Source of the DNA: Lachnospiraceae bacterium A4
Lineage (GTDB): Bacteria; Bacillota; Clostridia; Lachnospirales; Lachnospiraceae
Reading direction: 5' to 3'
Assembly (NCBI GenBank): GCA_000403215.2
Contig: KE159538.1
Coordinates: 69,973-133,972 of the forward strand
DNA: 64,000 nucleotides
Part shown: piece after piece, positions 7,146 through 16,398 of the stretch
Layout of the letters: each line of letters opens with the position of its first letter
How positions within the stretch are numbered: the first letter of the stretch is position 1
The notes under the pieces: generated by a model
The model's database searches: none
What the model was told of the DNA's origin: nothing
What the model saw: the letters and a program-made list of their open reading frames with translations, nothing else
Translations under genes and position numbers: made by a program

Positions 7146-8864
7146 TTAGCACTGCTCAACGAGCTTCTTCAATGCTGCGAGTGCTTCGTCTGGAAGCTTG
7201 TCATAGCCTTCCTTCTTGGTTGCGAAGCCTTCCACTGCATCTACACGGTTCTGCATAGCTGACTTCAATGCTGCCACATACTCTGCATTGTTCATATCCG
7301 GCTTGAATGCATCACTTGTCTTTCCTGACCAGTCATACATAATCTCGATATCGTCGAAATTGCCCCACTTCTCGAAGTTTGCCTTTCCTTCAACGATTGT
7401 CTCAAGAATACCTAATGTGTCTGCCGGTTTTACCTTTGTGCCCATGAAATCGCCTGTGTTCACGATATAGCATGCAACGTCCTTCTCCTCAACCAGCTTC
7501 TTGAACTTCTCGTAGTCGTTTACCAACGGATAGGTTCTGAACGGATTTGCATAAGGAACGATTCTCAGTGCATTCAGGTCTGTACCTGCTGCAACACGCT
7601 CTGCGGTAGAAGTCTTGGTAGCAAGTGTAGCACCCATAACAGATGCAAGCGCTGCGCCCTTTAATTTTACTACAGGAGGAATTGTCGGGTCCTTCATAAT
7701 CCAGAAGATTGCATTTACAGGCGCGTCAATCTTGTCCACACGGTTTGGCGACCACAGTTTAGACTTGATTGCACGTCCGTTACCATTTCTGATATCCTCT
7801 GTTACCAACTGAATCTTGCCATCTTCATCCATCGTAGCGGAGCAGTTCTGTGCAGATAATAAGTACTCATTGTCAGGACATCCTGTAGGATAGTCTGCTG
7901 TCTTGTCAAAATAAGTAGGCTCCAGTGCGATAGATGCACAGGTATCTGTATTAATGATGAAAGCGTCATCGTGAAGCACTTTGATGCCGCCAAATGCATC
8001 GTACTTGCCGCCATGCTTTGCATGTGTCAGTGTAGATTTGCCTGATCCTGACAGTCCGTATACGGATGCCACAAACTTCTTGCCGCCTTCCAGAGAATAC
8101 TCTTTCTGTCCGCCGTGGCAGGAAGCATAGCCATTTCTGTTTGCGAGCGCCCATGCCATTGTCAGTGTGCCCTTCTTGTGCTCACCAAAGTACTTCATAC
8201 CAAGAATTGCTGCGCAGTTCTGGTTTGTATCGAAATAGCAGAGTGTCAGAGGATCACTTAAACAGCTATAATCAACGTCCGGTGCCTCGTGTGGTGCCCA
8301 CTGAGGATCAGAGAAGATGTAGATATCCGGCTCATTGCCATCGCCAACCGGCTTAGAGGTCTTGTACATTTTTACATACTCGTCAGACATATACTGGAAG
8401 TTGATCATCCAGTTGTAAAGAAGGTTCTCTTCTCCTTCTGGAATCAGGAGATGTGCCTTTACCATAAACTCAGGGTCAAGACCTACGAAGCACTCTGCAT
8501 GATACATTGTTTTCCAGCGTGTCTCATACACAGCATCCATAACCACTTTGTCAAGCTTTGTCTGATCTACGCCCGGCTCGCCTTTGATGCGGCGTGCTGC
8601 TGCGTAGCGCCCTGTAACCGCTCCATCATTGAATAACAGAACTCTTGAATCCTTCTCAAGACCGAATGTCTCTCCGTCCTTGATCTTCATATCGGTAACA
8701 ATTGTTCCCGGTGAATTCTTTGCTAACTCATAGGCTTCCTTTAAAGTGTTTACCTTCACTACGTTGTTTCCGTAAAAAGCAGCCTCGATGATAGAACGTG
8801 TCTTAGAAAATCCTACCTTTCCAGCACCAATCTCGGAAATGGGATAATACGCTTTCGTTGACAT
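7146..8864 (-). CDS. pckA: Phosphoenolpyruvate carboxykinase (ATP)
   Basis: 572 aa, full length for the ATP-dependent family. It interconverts oxaloacetate + ATP with PEP + CO2 + ADP in the cytoplasm; in fermenting gut anaerobes it often runs in the carboxylating direction. The kinase P-loop GLSGSGKST lies at residues 270-278, followed by FGGIKVLHDDAFIIN (metal-binding Asp pair), with the substrate Arg in ETRWKTMYH earlier. ATG 8864 follows TAAGGAGGATC. It is a single gene with its own promoter and terminator. The leader has a hairpin candidate (AACCGT/ACGGTT arms, about 8900-8936), possibly regulatory. Confidence 0.97.
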   Translation of the reverse strand: MSTKAYYPISEIGAGKVGFSKTRSIIEAAFYGNNVVKVNTLKEAYELAKNSPGTIVTDMKIKDGETFGLEKDSRVLLFNDGAVTGRYAAARRIKGEPGVDQTKLDKVVMDAVYETRWKTMYHAECFVGLDPEFMVKAHLLIPEGEENLLYNWMINFQYMSDEYVKMYKTSKPVGDGNEPDIYIFSDPQWAPHEAPDVDYSCLSDPLTLCYFDTNQNCAAILGMKYFGEHKKGTLTMAWALANRNGYASCHGGQKEYSLEGGKKFVASVYGLSGSGKSTLTHAKHGGKYDAFGGIKVLHDDAFIINTDTCASIALEPTYFDKTADYPTGCPDNEYLLSAQNCSATMDEDGKIQLVTEDIRNGNGRAIKSKLWSPNRVDKIDAPVNAIFWIMKDPTIPPVVKLKGAALASVMGATLATKTSTAERVAAGTDLNALRIVPYANPFRTYPLVNDYEKFKKLVEEKDVACYIVNTGDFMGTKVKPADTLGILETIVEGKANFEKWGNFDDIEIMYDWSGKTSDAFKPDMNNAEYVAALKSAMQNRVDAVEGFATKKEGYDKLPDEALAALKKLVEQC

Positions 8865-8946
8865 ATAAGATCCTCCTTATATAATAAAATTTTATTTCAA
8901 ACCGTCGTGACGCGTTGAATTGTCTGAAACGGTTGTGATTGTAATA

Positions 8947-8975
8947 ATTATCTCAAAACCTTAGATAAAAGTCAA
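8947..8975 (-). promoter_or_regulatory. pckA promoter
   Basis: TTGACT, 17-bp spacer, GATAAT, giving a leader of roughly 75 nt. Confidence 0.75.
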
Positions 8976-9000
8976 TAAAATTAACATAAACTTCTAAAAA

Positions 9001-10797
9001 TTATACCGCGCGCGTTGCCTTTTGAAGCATCTCAAGCTCCTTTCCCTCAAAATAAGGTGAAAGCTTCTCATAAACACTTCTGTGATATGCATTCAGCCTG
9101 CAAAGGTCGGAAGGCTCCATATACTGTGTGTCGATGGCATCTAAGTCAACCGGCACATAGGTCAGATGCCGGAAGCCCATAAACTGCCCATATTCATTTT
9201 TCTCCTCATTGACAATCTCAACGATATTCTCCGTGCGGATTCCATGACTGTCCTGCACATACATGCCCGGCTCGTCCGAGACAATCATTCCCTCCTCGAG
9301 CTCTGTTTCCGGCAGCTCCGGTCTGTACTGCCATCTCAGGCTATGCGGCCCTTCATGGACATTTAATATATAGCCGATGCCATGCCCCGTGCCATGCTTG
9401 TAGTCCAGCCCGCACTGCCAGAGCGGTTCACGCGCCACGATATCAAGGTTCCTGCCCGTGCAGCCGTGTAAAAATTTTGTGTCTGCCAGCCGCAGCATCG
9501 AACATGCAACCTTCGTAAAATGCAGCTTCATCTCATCGGTGACAGGTCCCAGCGCGATCGTCCTTGTCACATCTGTCGTGCCGCCCTCGTATTGTCCGCC
9601 TGAGTCCACCAGATAAAATCCGTCCGCCTCAATCGTGCTGAAATTCTCCTCGTCCGCGCTGTAGTGCGCCATCGCCGCATTTGCCTTGTAGGCGCTGATT
9701 GTCGGAAAAGACAAGTCAAGAAAGCCCGGAAGCTCCGCTCTCATGCTGTCCAGCTTCGCTGCCACACTCAGCTCATCCATCGGAACTTTTCCTGCATTTT
9801 CTTTCATCCAAAAGAGAAACTTTGTCAGGACAGCACTGTCTTTGATATAACAGTCCCTGATATGTTCCAACTCCACCGGATTCTTGACTGCCTTTAGCAC
9901 CTCTGTGGGATTGTTCTTGTCCACCAGTTCTGCGCGGCTCTGAACCAGCTTGTATAACATATAGCTGAGATCTGCACTCGAACACCATACTTTTCCACTC
10001 ATCTCGCAGGATTTGAGATACGTTATAACGCTGTCATAATCCTCACAGCACACGCCGCTCTTCTCAAAATGCTGCTCTGCCTCGTCTGTCAGCGCCTCTT
10101 TTTGAATAAATAACACCGCTTTGTCCTTTGAGACATACGTATAAGAAAGCGCTACGGGGTTGCAGTCAACATCATTTGCACGGATATTATAAAGCCACAT
10201 AATATCATCGAGCTTTGAAATCAGAAGCTGCTCTGCCCCCTCTTCTGCCATTTTTTCACGCACTTTGGCAAGCTTCTCTGCGACGCTCATACCGCAGCTT
10301 TCCTCCGGCACTATCCACAGCTTGCTCACAGGTCTTGCCGGTCTGTCCTGCCAGAGCTGTGCCGCAATATCCTGATCATAAACAAATGTTACATTTTTAC
10401 CGTCAAGTGTTTCCTCCAACTCTTTTCCAAAAAAAGCGTCCACAACCCTGCCGTCAAAACCGATTGTCTGCCCCTCCGTGACATTCTTTTCAAGATACTC
10501 CTTGATTTTGGGAACGCCCTCCTCCAGCATCTTATATAAGACAATGCCGGAGCCCTTCAGCTCATTTTCCGCCTGCACAAAATATCTGCCGTCCGTCCAA
10601 AGCCCTGCCTCCTTGGCACTCACAACAAGCGTTCCGGCAGAGCCGGTAAATCCAGACAAAAATTCCCGCAGCTTAAAATGTGCATGGACGTACTCCGAAT
10701 TGTGGTAATCTGCTGTCGGCACAATATAATAATCAATTCCAGCCTCTTTGAGCAGTTTTTGCAGCGCTGCAATCCGCTGTTTTTCTATTTCTCCCAT
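9001..10797 (-). CDS. Xaa-Pro aminopeptidase (M24 family)
   Basis: 598 aa, the long three-domain aminopeptidase P form. It removes N-terminal residues preceding proline, in the cytoplasm. The C-terminal pita-bread domain shows the metal ligands: LVDSGGQYEGGTTDVTRT (two Asp), HGTGHGIG (His), SDEPGMY (Glu) and GIRTENIV (Glu). Two creatinase-like N-domains precede it. Start ATG 10797 is preferred because AAGGAG lies 8 bases upstream; a TTG two codons earlier is too close to that site. It is probably cotranscribed with the small membrane protein just upstream. Confidence 0.93.
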   Translation of the reverse strand: MGEIEKQRIAALQKLLKEAGIDYYIVPTADYHNSEYVHAHFKLREFLSGFTGSAGTLVVSAKEAGLWTDGRYFVQAENELKGSGIVLYKMLEEGVPKIKEYLEKNVTEGQTIGFDGRVVDAFFGKELEETLDGKNVTFVYDQDIAAQLWQDRPARPVSKLWIVPEESCGMSVAEKLAKVREKMAEEGAEQLLISKLDDIMWLYNIRANDVDCNPVALSYTYVSKDKAVLFIQKEALTDEAEQHFEKSGVCCEDYDSVITYLKSCEMSGKVWCSSADLSYMLYKLVQSRAELVDKNNPTEVLKAVKNPVELEHIRDCYIKDSAVLTKFLFWMKENAGKVPMDELSVAAKLDSMRAELPGFLDLSFPTISAYKANAAMAHYSADEENFSTIEADGFYLVDSGGQYEGGTTDVTRTIALGPVTDEMKLHFTKVACSMLRLADTKFLHGCTGRNLDIVAREPLWQCGLDYKHGTGHGIGYILNVHEGPHSLRWQYRPELPETELEEGMIVSDEPGMYVQDSHGIRTENIVEIVNEEKNEYGQFMGFRHLTYVPVDLDAIDTQYMEPSDLCRLNAYHRSVYEKLSPYFEGKELEMLQKATRAV

Positions 10798-10809
10798 ATA
10801 CAAAGCTCC

Positions 10810-11151
10810 TTATCCCACCAAATATTTTTTCTGTGCATACATCAGCACCATACCATACACTACAATCACGGCTGCCAGCGCAACCCGCATTGCAGTCTCC
10901 GCAAGCGGATATCCCGCGAGAACCTCAAACGCGCCAAACAGCCCCGACAGCAACAGGGCAATTCCTGTCCCAAACGCATAGGGAGAGATAAACCGTTTAA
11001 AGTCCGCCGGCGCTTTTGCTTGGTCAGCCAAAATACCCTCTCCTGCAAACATCTCTGGAATTTTGCTGCCTGTTCTCATCTGGACTGTCCCGTAAATTAC
11101 ATAAACACCACAGATCATAATCACGAGGTCCAATACTGTTCCAAAGTTCAC
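10810..11151 (-). CDS. Small membrane protein, 113 aa
   Basis: Three predicted membrane helices (about residues 4-22, 58-76 and 86-106) with a hydrophilic loop between the first and second. No named family recognised. GTG start at 11151 behind AGAGGG with 7-base spacing. It lies 12 bp upstream of the aminopeptidase gene on the same strand, so they probably form an operon. Function unknown. Confidence 0.7.
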   Translation of the reverse strand: MNFGTVLDLVIMICGVYVIYGTVQMRTGSKIPEMFAGEGILADQAKAPADFKRFISPYAFGTGIALLLSGLFGAFEVLAGYPLAETAMRVALAAVIVVYGMVLMYAQKKYLVG

Positions 11152-11185
11152 CTATACACCCTCTTTCCCTGTGAACAATAAAAAC

Positions 11186-11222
11186 TCCTGTCCCATTGCG
11201 GACGAAGAGTTTTTATGTCGGC
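11186..11222 (-). terminator. thrC terminator
   Basis: AAAAACTC..GTCC-GCAAT-GGGAC..GAGTTTTTATT hairpin just after the thrC stop, with A- and T-runs on the two sides. Confidence 0.75.
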
Positions 11223-11227
11223 ATTTC

Positions 11228-12718
11228 TCACTGAATATCAAGGAAACGCATCACAACGGATTTCATGTCCTCTTTGTCACACACTGTCGTGTGGAGAACT
11301 GGCGCTGTGCGGATTTCTTCGATTGCCTTTGGCACGGTGACATTGGCAAGCTTGGACAACTCGTCCACAAGCTCGAAATCCCCCATTGCATCGTACTTTG
11401 CATCAATCGCATTCATCACGCTTCTGGTGAATTTAAATGGACTTGCTGTCGAGGCTAGCACGGTCTTGGTATTGTCACCTGTCTCTTTTTTGTATTTGTA
11501 ATTGACGGCGGCAGCGACAGCCGTGTGCGTATCAATCACATAGCCTGTCTTTTCATACAGGTTCTTGATCGTCTCTGCCGTCTCTGCTTCCGACGCATAA
11601 TTTCCATAAAAATCCTCCATCTGCGCCTTCATACCAGCAGTGATCTCATACTTTCCAGATGTAGATAAATCCTGCATAAACCCTGCATTTTTATCAGCGT
11701 CTGCGCCTGCGGTCAGATAGATCAGACGCTCAAGATTGCTGGAGATCAGAATATCCATAGAAGGTGAGCTTGTGAGAACAAACTCGCGGTTCCTGTCATA
11801 GACGCCCGTCTCAAAGAAATCATAAAGCACTTTGTTCTCATTGGAGGCACAGATTAATTTTGCGATGGGAACACCCATATTCTTCGCAAAGTACGCCGCA
11901 AGGATATTGCCAAAATTTCCGGTGGGAACGACCACATTCATCTTCTCCCCCTTCTCAATTTTGCCCTCCTTCAATAACTGCGCATACGCGTACACATAAT
12001 AAACCACCTGCGGCACAAGCCTTCCTATATTGATGGAATTTGCTGAGGAAAACTGAAATCCCGCCTGATTCATCGTCTCAGCCAGTTCCTTATCGCCAAA
12101 TAACTGCTTTACGCCGGTCTGGGCATCGTCGAAATTCCCAGTGATGCCAACGACAAACGTATTGTCCCCCTTCTGTGTAACCATCTGCTTTTCCTGAATC
12201 GGGCTGACACCATTTTTCGGATAAAAGACGATAATCCTCGTTCCCTCCACATCTGCAAAGCCTGCCAGCGCCGCCTTGCCTGTATCACCGCTCGTCGCCG
12301 TGAGAATCACGATTTCATTCTTTACATGATTTTTCTTGGCCGATGTGATCAGTAAATGCGGCAGAATGGAGAGCGCCATATCCTTAAATGCGATGGTTGC
12401 ACCGTGAAACAACTCGAGATAATAAGTTCCATCTGCCTCCACAATCGGCGCGATCACCTCCGTGTCGAACTTGCTGTCATATGCTTTGCTGATGCACTCC
12501 TTGAGCTCTGACTCTGTAAAATCCGTCAAAAACAGCTTCATTACTTCGTATGCGGTCTCCTGATAGCTCATTTGTGCTAATTCTTCAAGACTCTTGTCCA
12601 GTCTGGGAAGAGTCTCAGGCACATACAGGCCGCCGTCTTGCGCCAGCCCCTGCAATATCGCCTGCGATGCACTGACTGCCTCACTGTTGCTTCTTGTGCT
12701 TTTGTAACGTAACTCCAT
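11228..12718 (-). CDS. thrC: Threonine synthase
   Basis: 496 aa. PLP enzyme converting O-phospho-L-homoserine to threonine. The PLP Lys is K112 in HGATIAFKDMALS; LTATSGDTGKAAL is the phosphate-binding loop and VVPTGNFGNILAAYFAK a second conserved segment. Length and the extended C-domain fit the long thrC class. Start ATG 12718 is chosen because AGAGGAGAAAGTGAA precedes it and MELRYKSTR is the family N-terminus; an upstream in-frame start at 12760 would add a non-conserved hydrophobic stretch. Single gene between terminators. Confidence 0.96.
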   Translation of the reverse strand: MELRYKSTRSNSEAVSASQAILQGLAQDGGLYVPETLPRLDKSLEELAQMSYQETAYEVMKLFLTDFTESELKECISKAYDSKFDTEVIAPIVEADGTYYLELFHGATIAFKDMALSILPHLLITSAKKNHVKNEIVILTATSGDTGKAALAGFADVEGTRIIVFYPKNGVSPIQEKQMVTQKGDNTFVVGITGNFDDAQTGVKQLFGDKELAETMNQAGFQFSSANSINIGRLVPQVVYYVYAYAQLLKEGKIEKGEKMNVVVPTGNFGNILAAYFAKNMGVPIAKLICASNENKVLYDFFETGVYDRNREFVLTSSPSMDILISSNLERLIYLTAGADADKNAGFMQDLSTSGKYEITAGMKAQMEDFYGNYASEAETAETIKNLYEKTGYVIDTHTAVAAAVNYKYKKETGDNTKTVLASTASPFKFTRSVMNAIDAKYDAMGDFELVDELSKLANVTVPKAIEEIRTAPVLHTTVCDKEDMKSVVMRFLDIQ

Positions 12719-12823
12719 TTCACTTTCTCCTCTAATAACAATTATCAACGCTTCTAACACTTGTATGCTATATTCTTTTCAATGGAAAGTATATCATAGT
12801 GTTTTGCGAACTGCAAGGTGAAT

Positions 12824-15250
12824 TTATGCCAGTTCTCCCTGCTCGTAAAGCGCATTCGCATACCGCACAGACCCCATGGCATCTTTGGAATAAAAATCAG
12901 CACCGATCATGTCCGCGTACTCCTGCGTGAGCACTGCGCCGCCCACCATCACTTTGCAGCCCGCATGGTGCTCGCGCAGAAGTTTGATGGTCGCCTCCAT
13001 ATTGACAACTGTAGTGGTCATGAGCGCGCTGAGCCCGACCAGCTTCACCTGATTTTCCTGCACTGTCTTCAGAATGAGCTCAGGGTCCACATCTTTTCCA
13101 AGATCGAGCATGTCAAATCCATAATTTTCTAATAAAGTCTTGACAATATTCTTCCCGATATCATGAATGTCTCCCTTCACGGTGGCAATCACAATCTTTC
13201 CCTTGCTCTCACTGTTTTTTCCCTGCTTTGACAGCGTCGCCTTGATTGCCTCAAAAGACGCTTTCGCCGCATCGGCGCTCATCAATAACTGCGGAAGGAA
13301 CATTTTCTTTTCTTCAAATCCCTTTCCGACCACATCGAGCGCTGGAATCAACTTCTCATTGATGATTGCCAAGGCGTCCATGTTTTGCTCTAGCAGCCTG
13401 ACTGTCGCCTCACCAGCGCTTTCCGACAAGCCCTTTATAATTGCCTCCTCCAGCGTAAGCGCACTGTTTTTTTGAGCAGGCGCCGCACTGGGTTTGTCCG
13501 CCGTCTGCGATGCGTTTGCAATGTATGCCATGCACTGTTCGTCCTCGCCAATCAATGCATTAAAGCTGTAGTAAGCGGACATCATCGGCTCACTGGAGGG
13601 ATTCACGATGCCCGCGCTCAGGCCGTTGTTCATCGCCATCGTAAAAAATGCAGTGTTGATGCGGCTTCGCTCTGGCAGCCCAAAAGAAATATTCGACACG
13701 CCAAGCACTGTGTGAAGCCCCATCTCATAGCGGATTCTGCGCATGGTTTCCAACGTGACATTCGCATTGTCCTGTCCTGTGCTAATGGTGAGCACGAGCG
13801 CATCTATCACCAGATTTTTCTTGGGAATGCCATATTCCGCAGCAGTTTTCACAAGCTTTTCCGCCACGCGAAGCCGCCCTTCAACCGTCTCGGGAATCCC
13901 GCTCTCGTCGAGACACAGGCACACCAGCACCGCCCCATATTTCTTGGCAATCGGAAATACGCTCTCCATCGACTCCTTTTTGCCATTTACAGAATTAAGC
14001 ATTGGTTTTCCATTATAATATCTTAGCCCGCGCTCCATCGCCGCGGTGTCAGAGGTGTCAATCTGCAAAGGCAGGTCAATGATTGCCTGTATCCCAGTGA
14101 CAGCCTCCTCCATCAGCCGCGGCTCATCAATCTCAGGCAGTCCCACATTGACATCAAGAATCTGCGCGCCCTTCTCCTCCTGTGCCAGCCCTTCTTTGTA
14201 GATGTATTCCATGTCGTGCTCGCGCAGCGCCTGCTTGAATTTCGACTTGCCTGTCGGATTGATCCGCTCTCCTATAATCAGCGGCTTTCTGGTAAAGTAA
14301 ACGGCGTGGTTATAAGATGACACGACTGTCAGATTTTTATCCGTGACAGGCTTGATCTCCATATCCTTGCACAACTCCACGACACGCTGGATATGCGCTG
14401 GTGTGGTTCCGCAGCAGCCGCCGACAATGCCTGCCCCCATCTCCACCAGCGTCTTTACACTCTGTGCAAACTCCTCCGGCGCCACATGAAATACGGTCTG
14501 TCCATTGACCACCACTGGCAGTCCTGCGTTTGCATTGACCACAACCGGCAGAGAACAGCACGCTGTGAGCTGCGGCAGCAGGTTTTTCATCTGCTCCGGG
14601 CCCAGACCACAGTTAAAGCCAACCGCATCGACGCCCAGCCCTTCCAGCATCGCTGTCACGCTTGCCACATCACCGCCGGTCAGCAGCTTGCCGCTCTCAT
14701 CAAAAATCATTGTGACAACGACTGGCAGATTACTGTTTTCTTTCGCCGCAAGAACTGCTGCCTTGATCTCATAGGAATCGCTCACAGTCTCGATTAGAAT
14801 CAAGTCTGCCCCCGCCTTGTCTCCCGCTATGATAATTTCCTGAAACGTTTTGTATGCCTCGTCAAAAGAAATCTCACCGAGCGGCTTTAACAGTTTCCCA
14901 ATCGAACCGATATCCAATGCCGCGTACATTGGCTGTTTTTCGCCGCCATTACTTGAGCTGCGCACCTCCTGTATCGCTTCCTGCACAAGCTGGATACCTG
15001 CGGTCACAAGCTCGTCCACGGTATACGGCAGATTTTTGCACTTGAACGCATTCACCCCAAAAGTATTGGCAGAAATAATATTGCTTCCCGCCATCAGATA
15101 CTCTTTATGAATCTGCCTGATACACTCTGGGTGCACAATATTCCATGTCTCAGGCACCTCGCCAGCCTTCAGCCCGCGCTCCTGCAACAAGGTTCCCATT
15201 CCGCCGTCAAAAAAAAGTATCTGCCGTCCTAACACTTCTCTAAAATTCAT
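12824..15250 (-). CDS. metH: Cobalamin-dependent methionine synthase, catalytic part
   Basis: 808 aa with three MetH modules: homocysteine methyltransferase (residues about 1-290, zinc Cys in VGFNCG and GGCCGTTP), a pterin-binding methyltetrahydrofolate domain (about 320-570, LIIGERINPTGK, ILDVNVG) and cap plus B12-binding domains (about 600-808, D694-I-H696-D-I-G699). The C-terminal S-adenosylmethionine reactivation domain of E. coli MetH is absent; it is encoded by the next gene downstream (15291..15980 is transcribed first). Both are on the minus strand with a 40-bp gap, so the activity is split over two subunits. Confidence 0.96.
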   Translation of the reverse strand: MNFREVLGRQILFFDGGMGTLLQERGLKAGEVPETWNIVHPECIRQIHKEYLMAGSNIISANTFGVNAFKCKNLPYTVDELVTAGIQLVQEAIQEVRSSSNGGEKQPMYAALDIGSIGKLLKPLGEISFDEAYKTFQEIIIAGDKAGADLILIETVSDSYEIKAAVLAAKENSNLPVVVTMIFDESGKLLTGGDVASVTAMLEGLGVDAVGFNCGLGPEQMKNLLPQLTACCSLPVVVNANAGLPVVVNGQTVFHVAPEEFAQSVKTLVEMGAGIVGGCCGTTPAHIQRVVELCKDMEIKPVTDKNLTVVSSYNHAVYFTRKPLIIGERINPTGKSKFKQALREHDMEYIYKEGLAQEEKGAQILDVNVGLPEIDEPRLMEEAVTGIQAIIDLPLQIDTSDTAAMERGLRYYNGKPMLNSVNGKKESMESVFPIAKKYGAVLVCLCLDESGIPETVEGRLRVAEKLVKTAAEYGIPKKNLVIDALVLTISTGQDNANVTLETMRRIRYEMGLHTVLGVSNISFGLPERSRINTAFFTMAMNNGLSAGIVNPSSEPMMSAYYSFNALIGEDEQCMAYIANASQTADKPSAAPAQKNSALTLEEAIIKGLSESAGEATVRLLEQNMDALAIINEKLIPALDVVGKGFEEKKMFLPQLLMSADAAKASFEAIKATLSKQGKNSESKGKIVIATVKGDIHDIGKNIVKTLLENYGFDMLDLGKDVDPELILKTVQENQVKLVGLSALMTTTVVNMEATIKLLREHHAGCKVMVGGAVLTQEYADMIGADFYSKDAMGSVRYANALYEQGELA

Positions 15251-15290
15251 TCTACTCTAATCCTCCCCATATACTACAATTGCACGTACT

Positions 15291-15980
15291 TTATGACAAT
15301 TCACGAAACGCGCATTCTTTGTTGTCGCACTGCGCACATTTGCCAATATGGCAGCTCTGCGGATTGGCAGTCAGCCCAATCAATGCTGTCACGCTTTTCG
15401 TGGGATACATCAGCAGGCTGTCCGTGAGTGTCAGCCCTATGCGCTTGGTGCACTCTAGCGCCTGAAAGATTGTACGCTGATATTGCAGTGGCAAATCTCC
15501 GTATCCGGGACTAAACCGCGGTCTTAGGTACAGCCTCCTGCCGTGTTCTGACTGTGCTTCACAGATTTGCTCCTGTAAAATATTACAGTACGCCTCAATA
15601 CACGCTGCACCGCACGCCTGCGCAATTGCCGCCTTTGTCATATTGACAATCTCATATTTTTGCAGCAGCTTGTCCGCCTCAAGTCCCAGCGTCGCAGCCA
15701 TCAAAACCACCTTTTCGCACTGTGCGAGGTTGTCTGCTAGATTCTGGCTCTCAAAAAGAATTGTTTTGTCTGACGCGCCCAGCATGACCTGATTACCTGT
15801 CACGCGGCTGTCATATACCTGATACAAATTCTTAGGCTTTACGGCGCACATTAGTTCTTCGAGCACTTCCGTGATCATGACGCCAACGCTGTCATCGGGC
15901 ATCTTTGCGCCATATCCCAGATATCTGTTGATTTCCCTGATGTTCACCCTGTTTCTGATATCATTTTGAATGTGATCCAT
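15291..15980 (-). CDS. Methionine synthase activation (reactivation) domain protein
   Basis: 229 aa, matching the Met_synt_B12 reactivation domain as a free protein. The diagnostic segment RPRFSPGYGDLPL carries the SAM-binding Arg and Gly-Tyr. A C-terminal CHIGKCAQCDNKECAF cluster is typical of the stand-alone Clostridia form. It reductively remethylates oxidised cob(II)alamin on MetH using SAM. It lies directly upstream of metH in the same operon. ATG 15980 starts MDHIQNDIRNR. Confidence 0.92.
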   Translation of the reverse strand: MDHIQNDIRNRVNIREINRYLGYGAKMPDDSVGVMITEVLEELMCAVKPKNLYQVYDSRVTGNQVMLGASDKTILFESQNLADNLAQCEKVVLMAATLGLEADKLLQKYEIVNMTKAAIAQACGAACIEAYCNILQEQICEAQSEHGRRLYLRPRFSPGYGDLPLQYQRTIFQALECTKRIGLTLTDSLLMYPTKSVTALIGLTANPQSCHIGKCAQCDNKECAFRELS

Positions 15981-16018
15981 TTATTATACTCCATACTTTT
16001 CTCTATGCCAAACACATC

Positions 16019-16054
16019 ATGAAAGCGTGCAGCGCCACTGCACGCTTTCATGAC
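16019..16054. terminator. Bidirectional terminator-like hairpin
   Basis: A long perfect stem, ATGAAAGCGTGCAG-CGCCA-CTGCACGCTTTCAT, between the Cys-rich gene and the metH activation gene. It separates the two transcription units. Confidence 0.8.
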
Positions 16055-16058
16055 GGTT

Positions 16059-16319
16059 TTAGTTTTCTTTCTCTTCACATCCGCAGGTATTGTTGTCTCC
16101 AAATCCAGCAAAACCGCGCGGCTGTATCATGTCATTGCCGCAGCCGCAGCCGTTGTTTGGAGGGCATGGCGGAACGACAGGTGTCGGCATTACGACAGGA
16201 TTGCAGTCGCAGTCACAATCGCAGTCACGGTTACGGTCACACATACACATGCAATTGTTCTGGCAGCCGCCTTTTCCGCAGAAACACGACAGTAAAATAA
16301 TCCAAATCCAACAATTCAT
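16059..16319 (-). CDS. Cys-rich small protein with N-terminal membrane segment
   Basis: 86 aa with 17 Cys. It starts with a hydrophobic segment (NCWIWIILLSCFC), followed by clusters CQNNCMCMCDRNRDCDCDCDC, a Pro-rich linker and CGCGND...CGC. The pattern suggests a small exported or membrane-tethered metal-binding or disulfide-rich protein; no family is recognised. ATG 16319 has ATGAGGAGTT upstream, and that ribosome site lies in a 10-bp inverted repeat (16326..16375), so translation or transcription may be controlled. The opposite strand is also open but has no ribosome site. Confidence 0.65.
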   Translation of the reverse strand: MNCWIWIILLSCFCGKGGCQNNCMCMCDRNRDCDCDCDCNPVVMPTPVVPPCPPNNGCGCGNDMIQPRGFAGFGDNNTCGCEEKEN

Positions 16320-16325
16320 AAAAAC

Positions 16326-16375
16326 AACTCCTCATGCATCAAGCGCTTTTTCTAATACTTAATATATGAGGAGTT
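16326..16375 (-). promoter_or_regulatory. Hairpin covering the ribosome site of the Cys-rich gene
   Basis: AACTCCTCAT (16326..16335) and ATGAGGAGTT (16366..16375) are perfect complements 30 bp apart. In the minus-strand RNA the 3' arm is the Shine-Dalgarno sequence and is followed by GTTTTT. It could sequester translation or act as an attenuator. Confidence 0.6.
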
Positions 16376-16398
16376 TCCACATCGGCAACTTGTATCTC

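Noticed and set aside
7146-8864. GTP-dependent PEP carboxykinase
   Set aside because: The GLSGSGKST P-loop and length match the ATP-dependent family.
16019-16362. Plus-strand frames opposite the Cys-rich gene
   Set aside because: They run through the terminator hairpin and lack ribosome sites; the minus frame has both a site and a coherent sequence.
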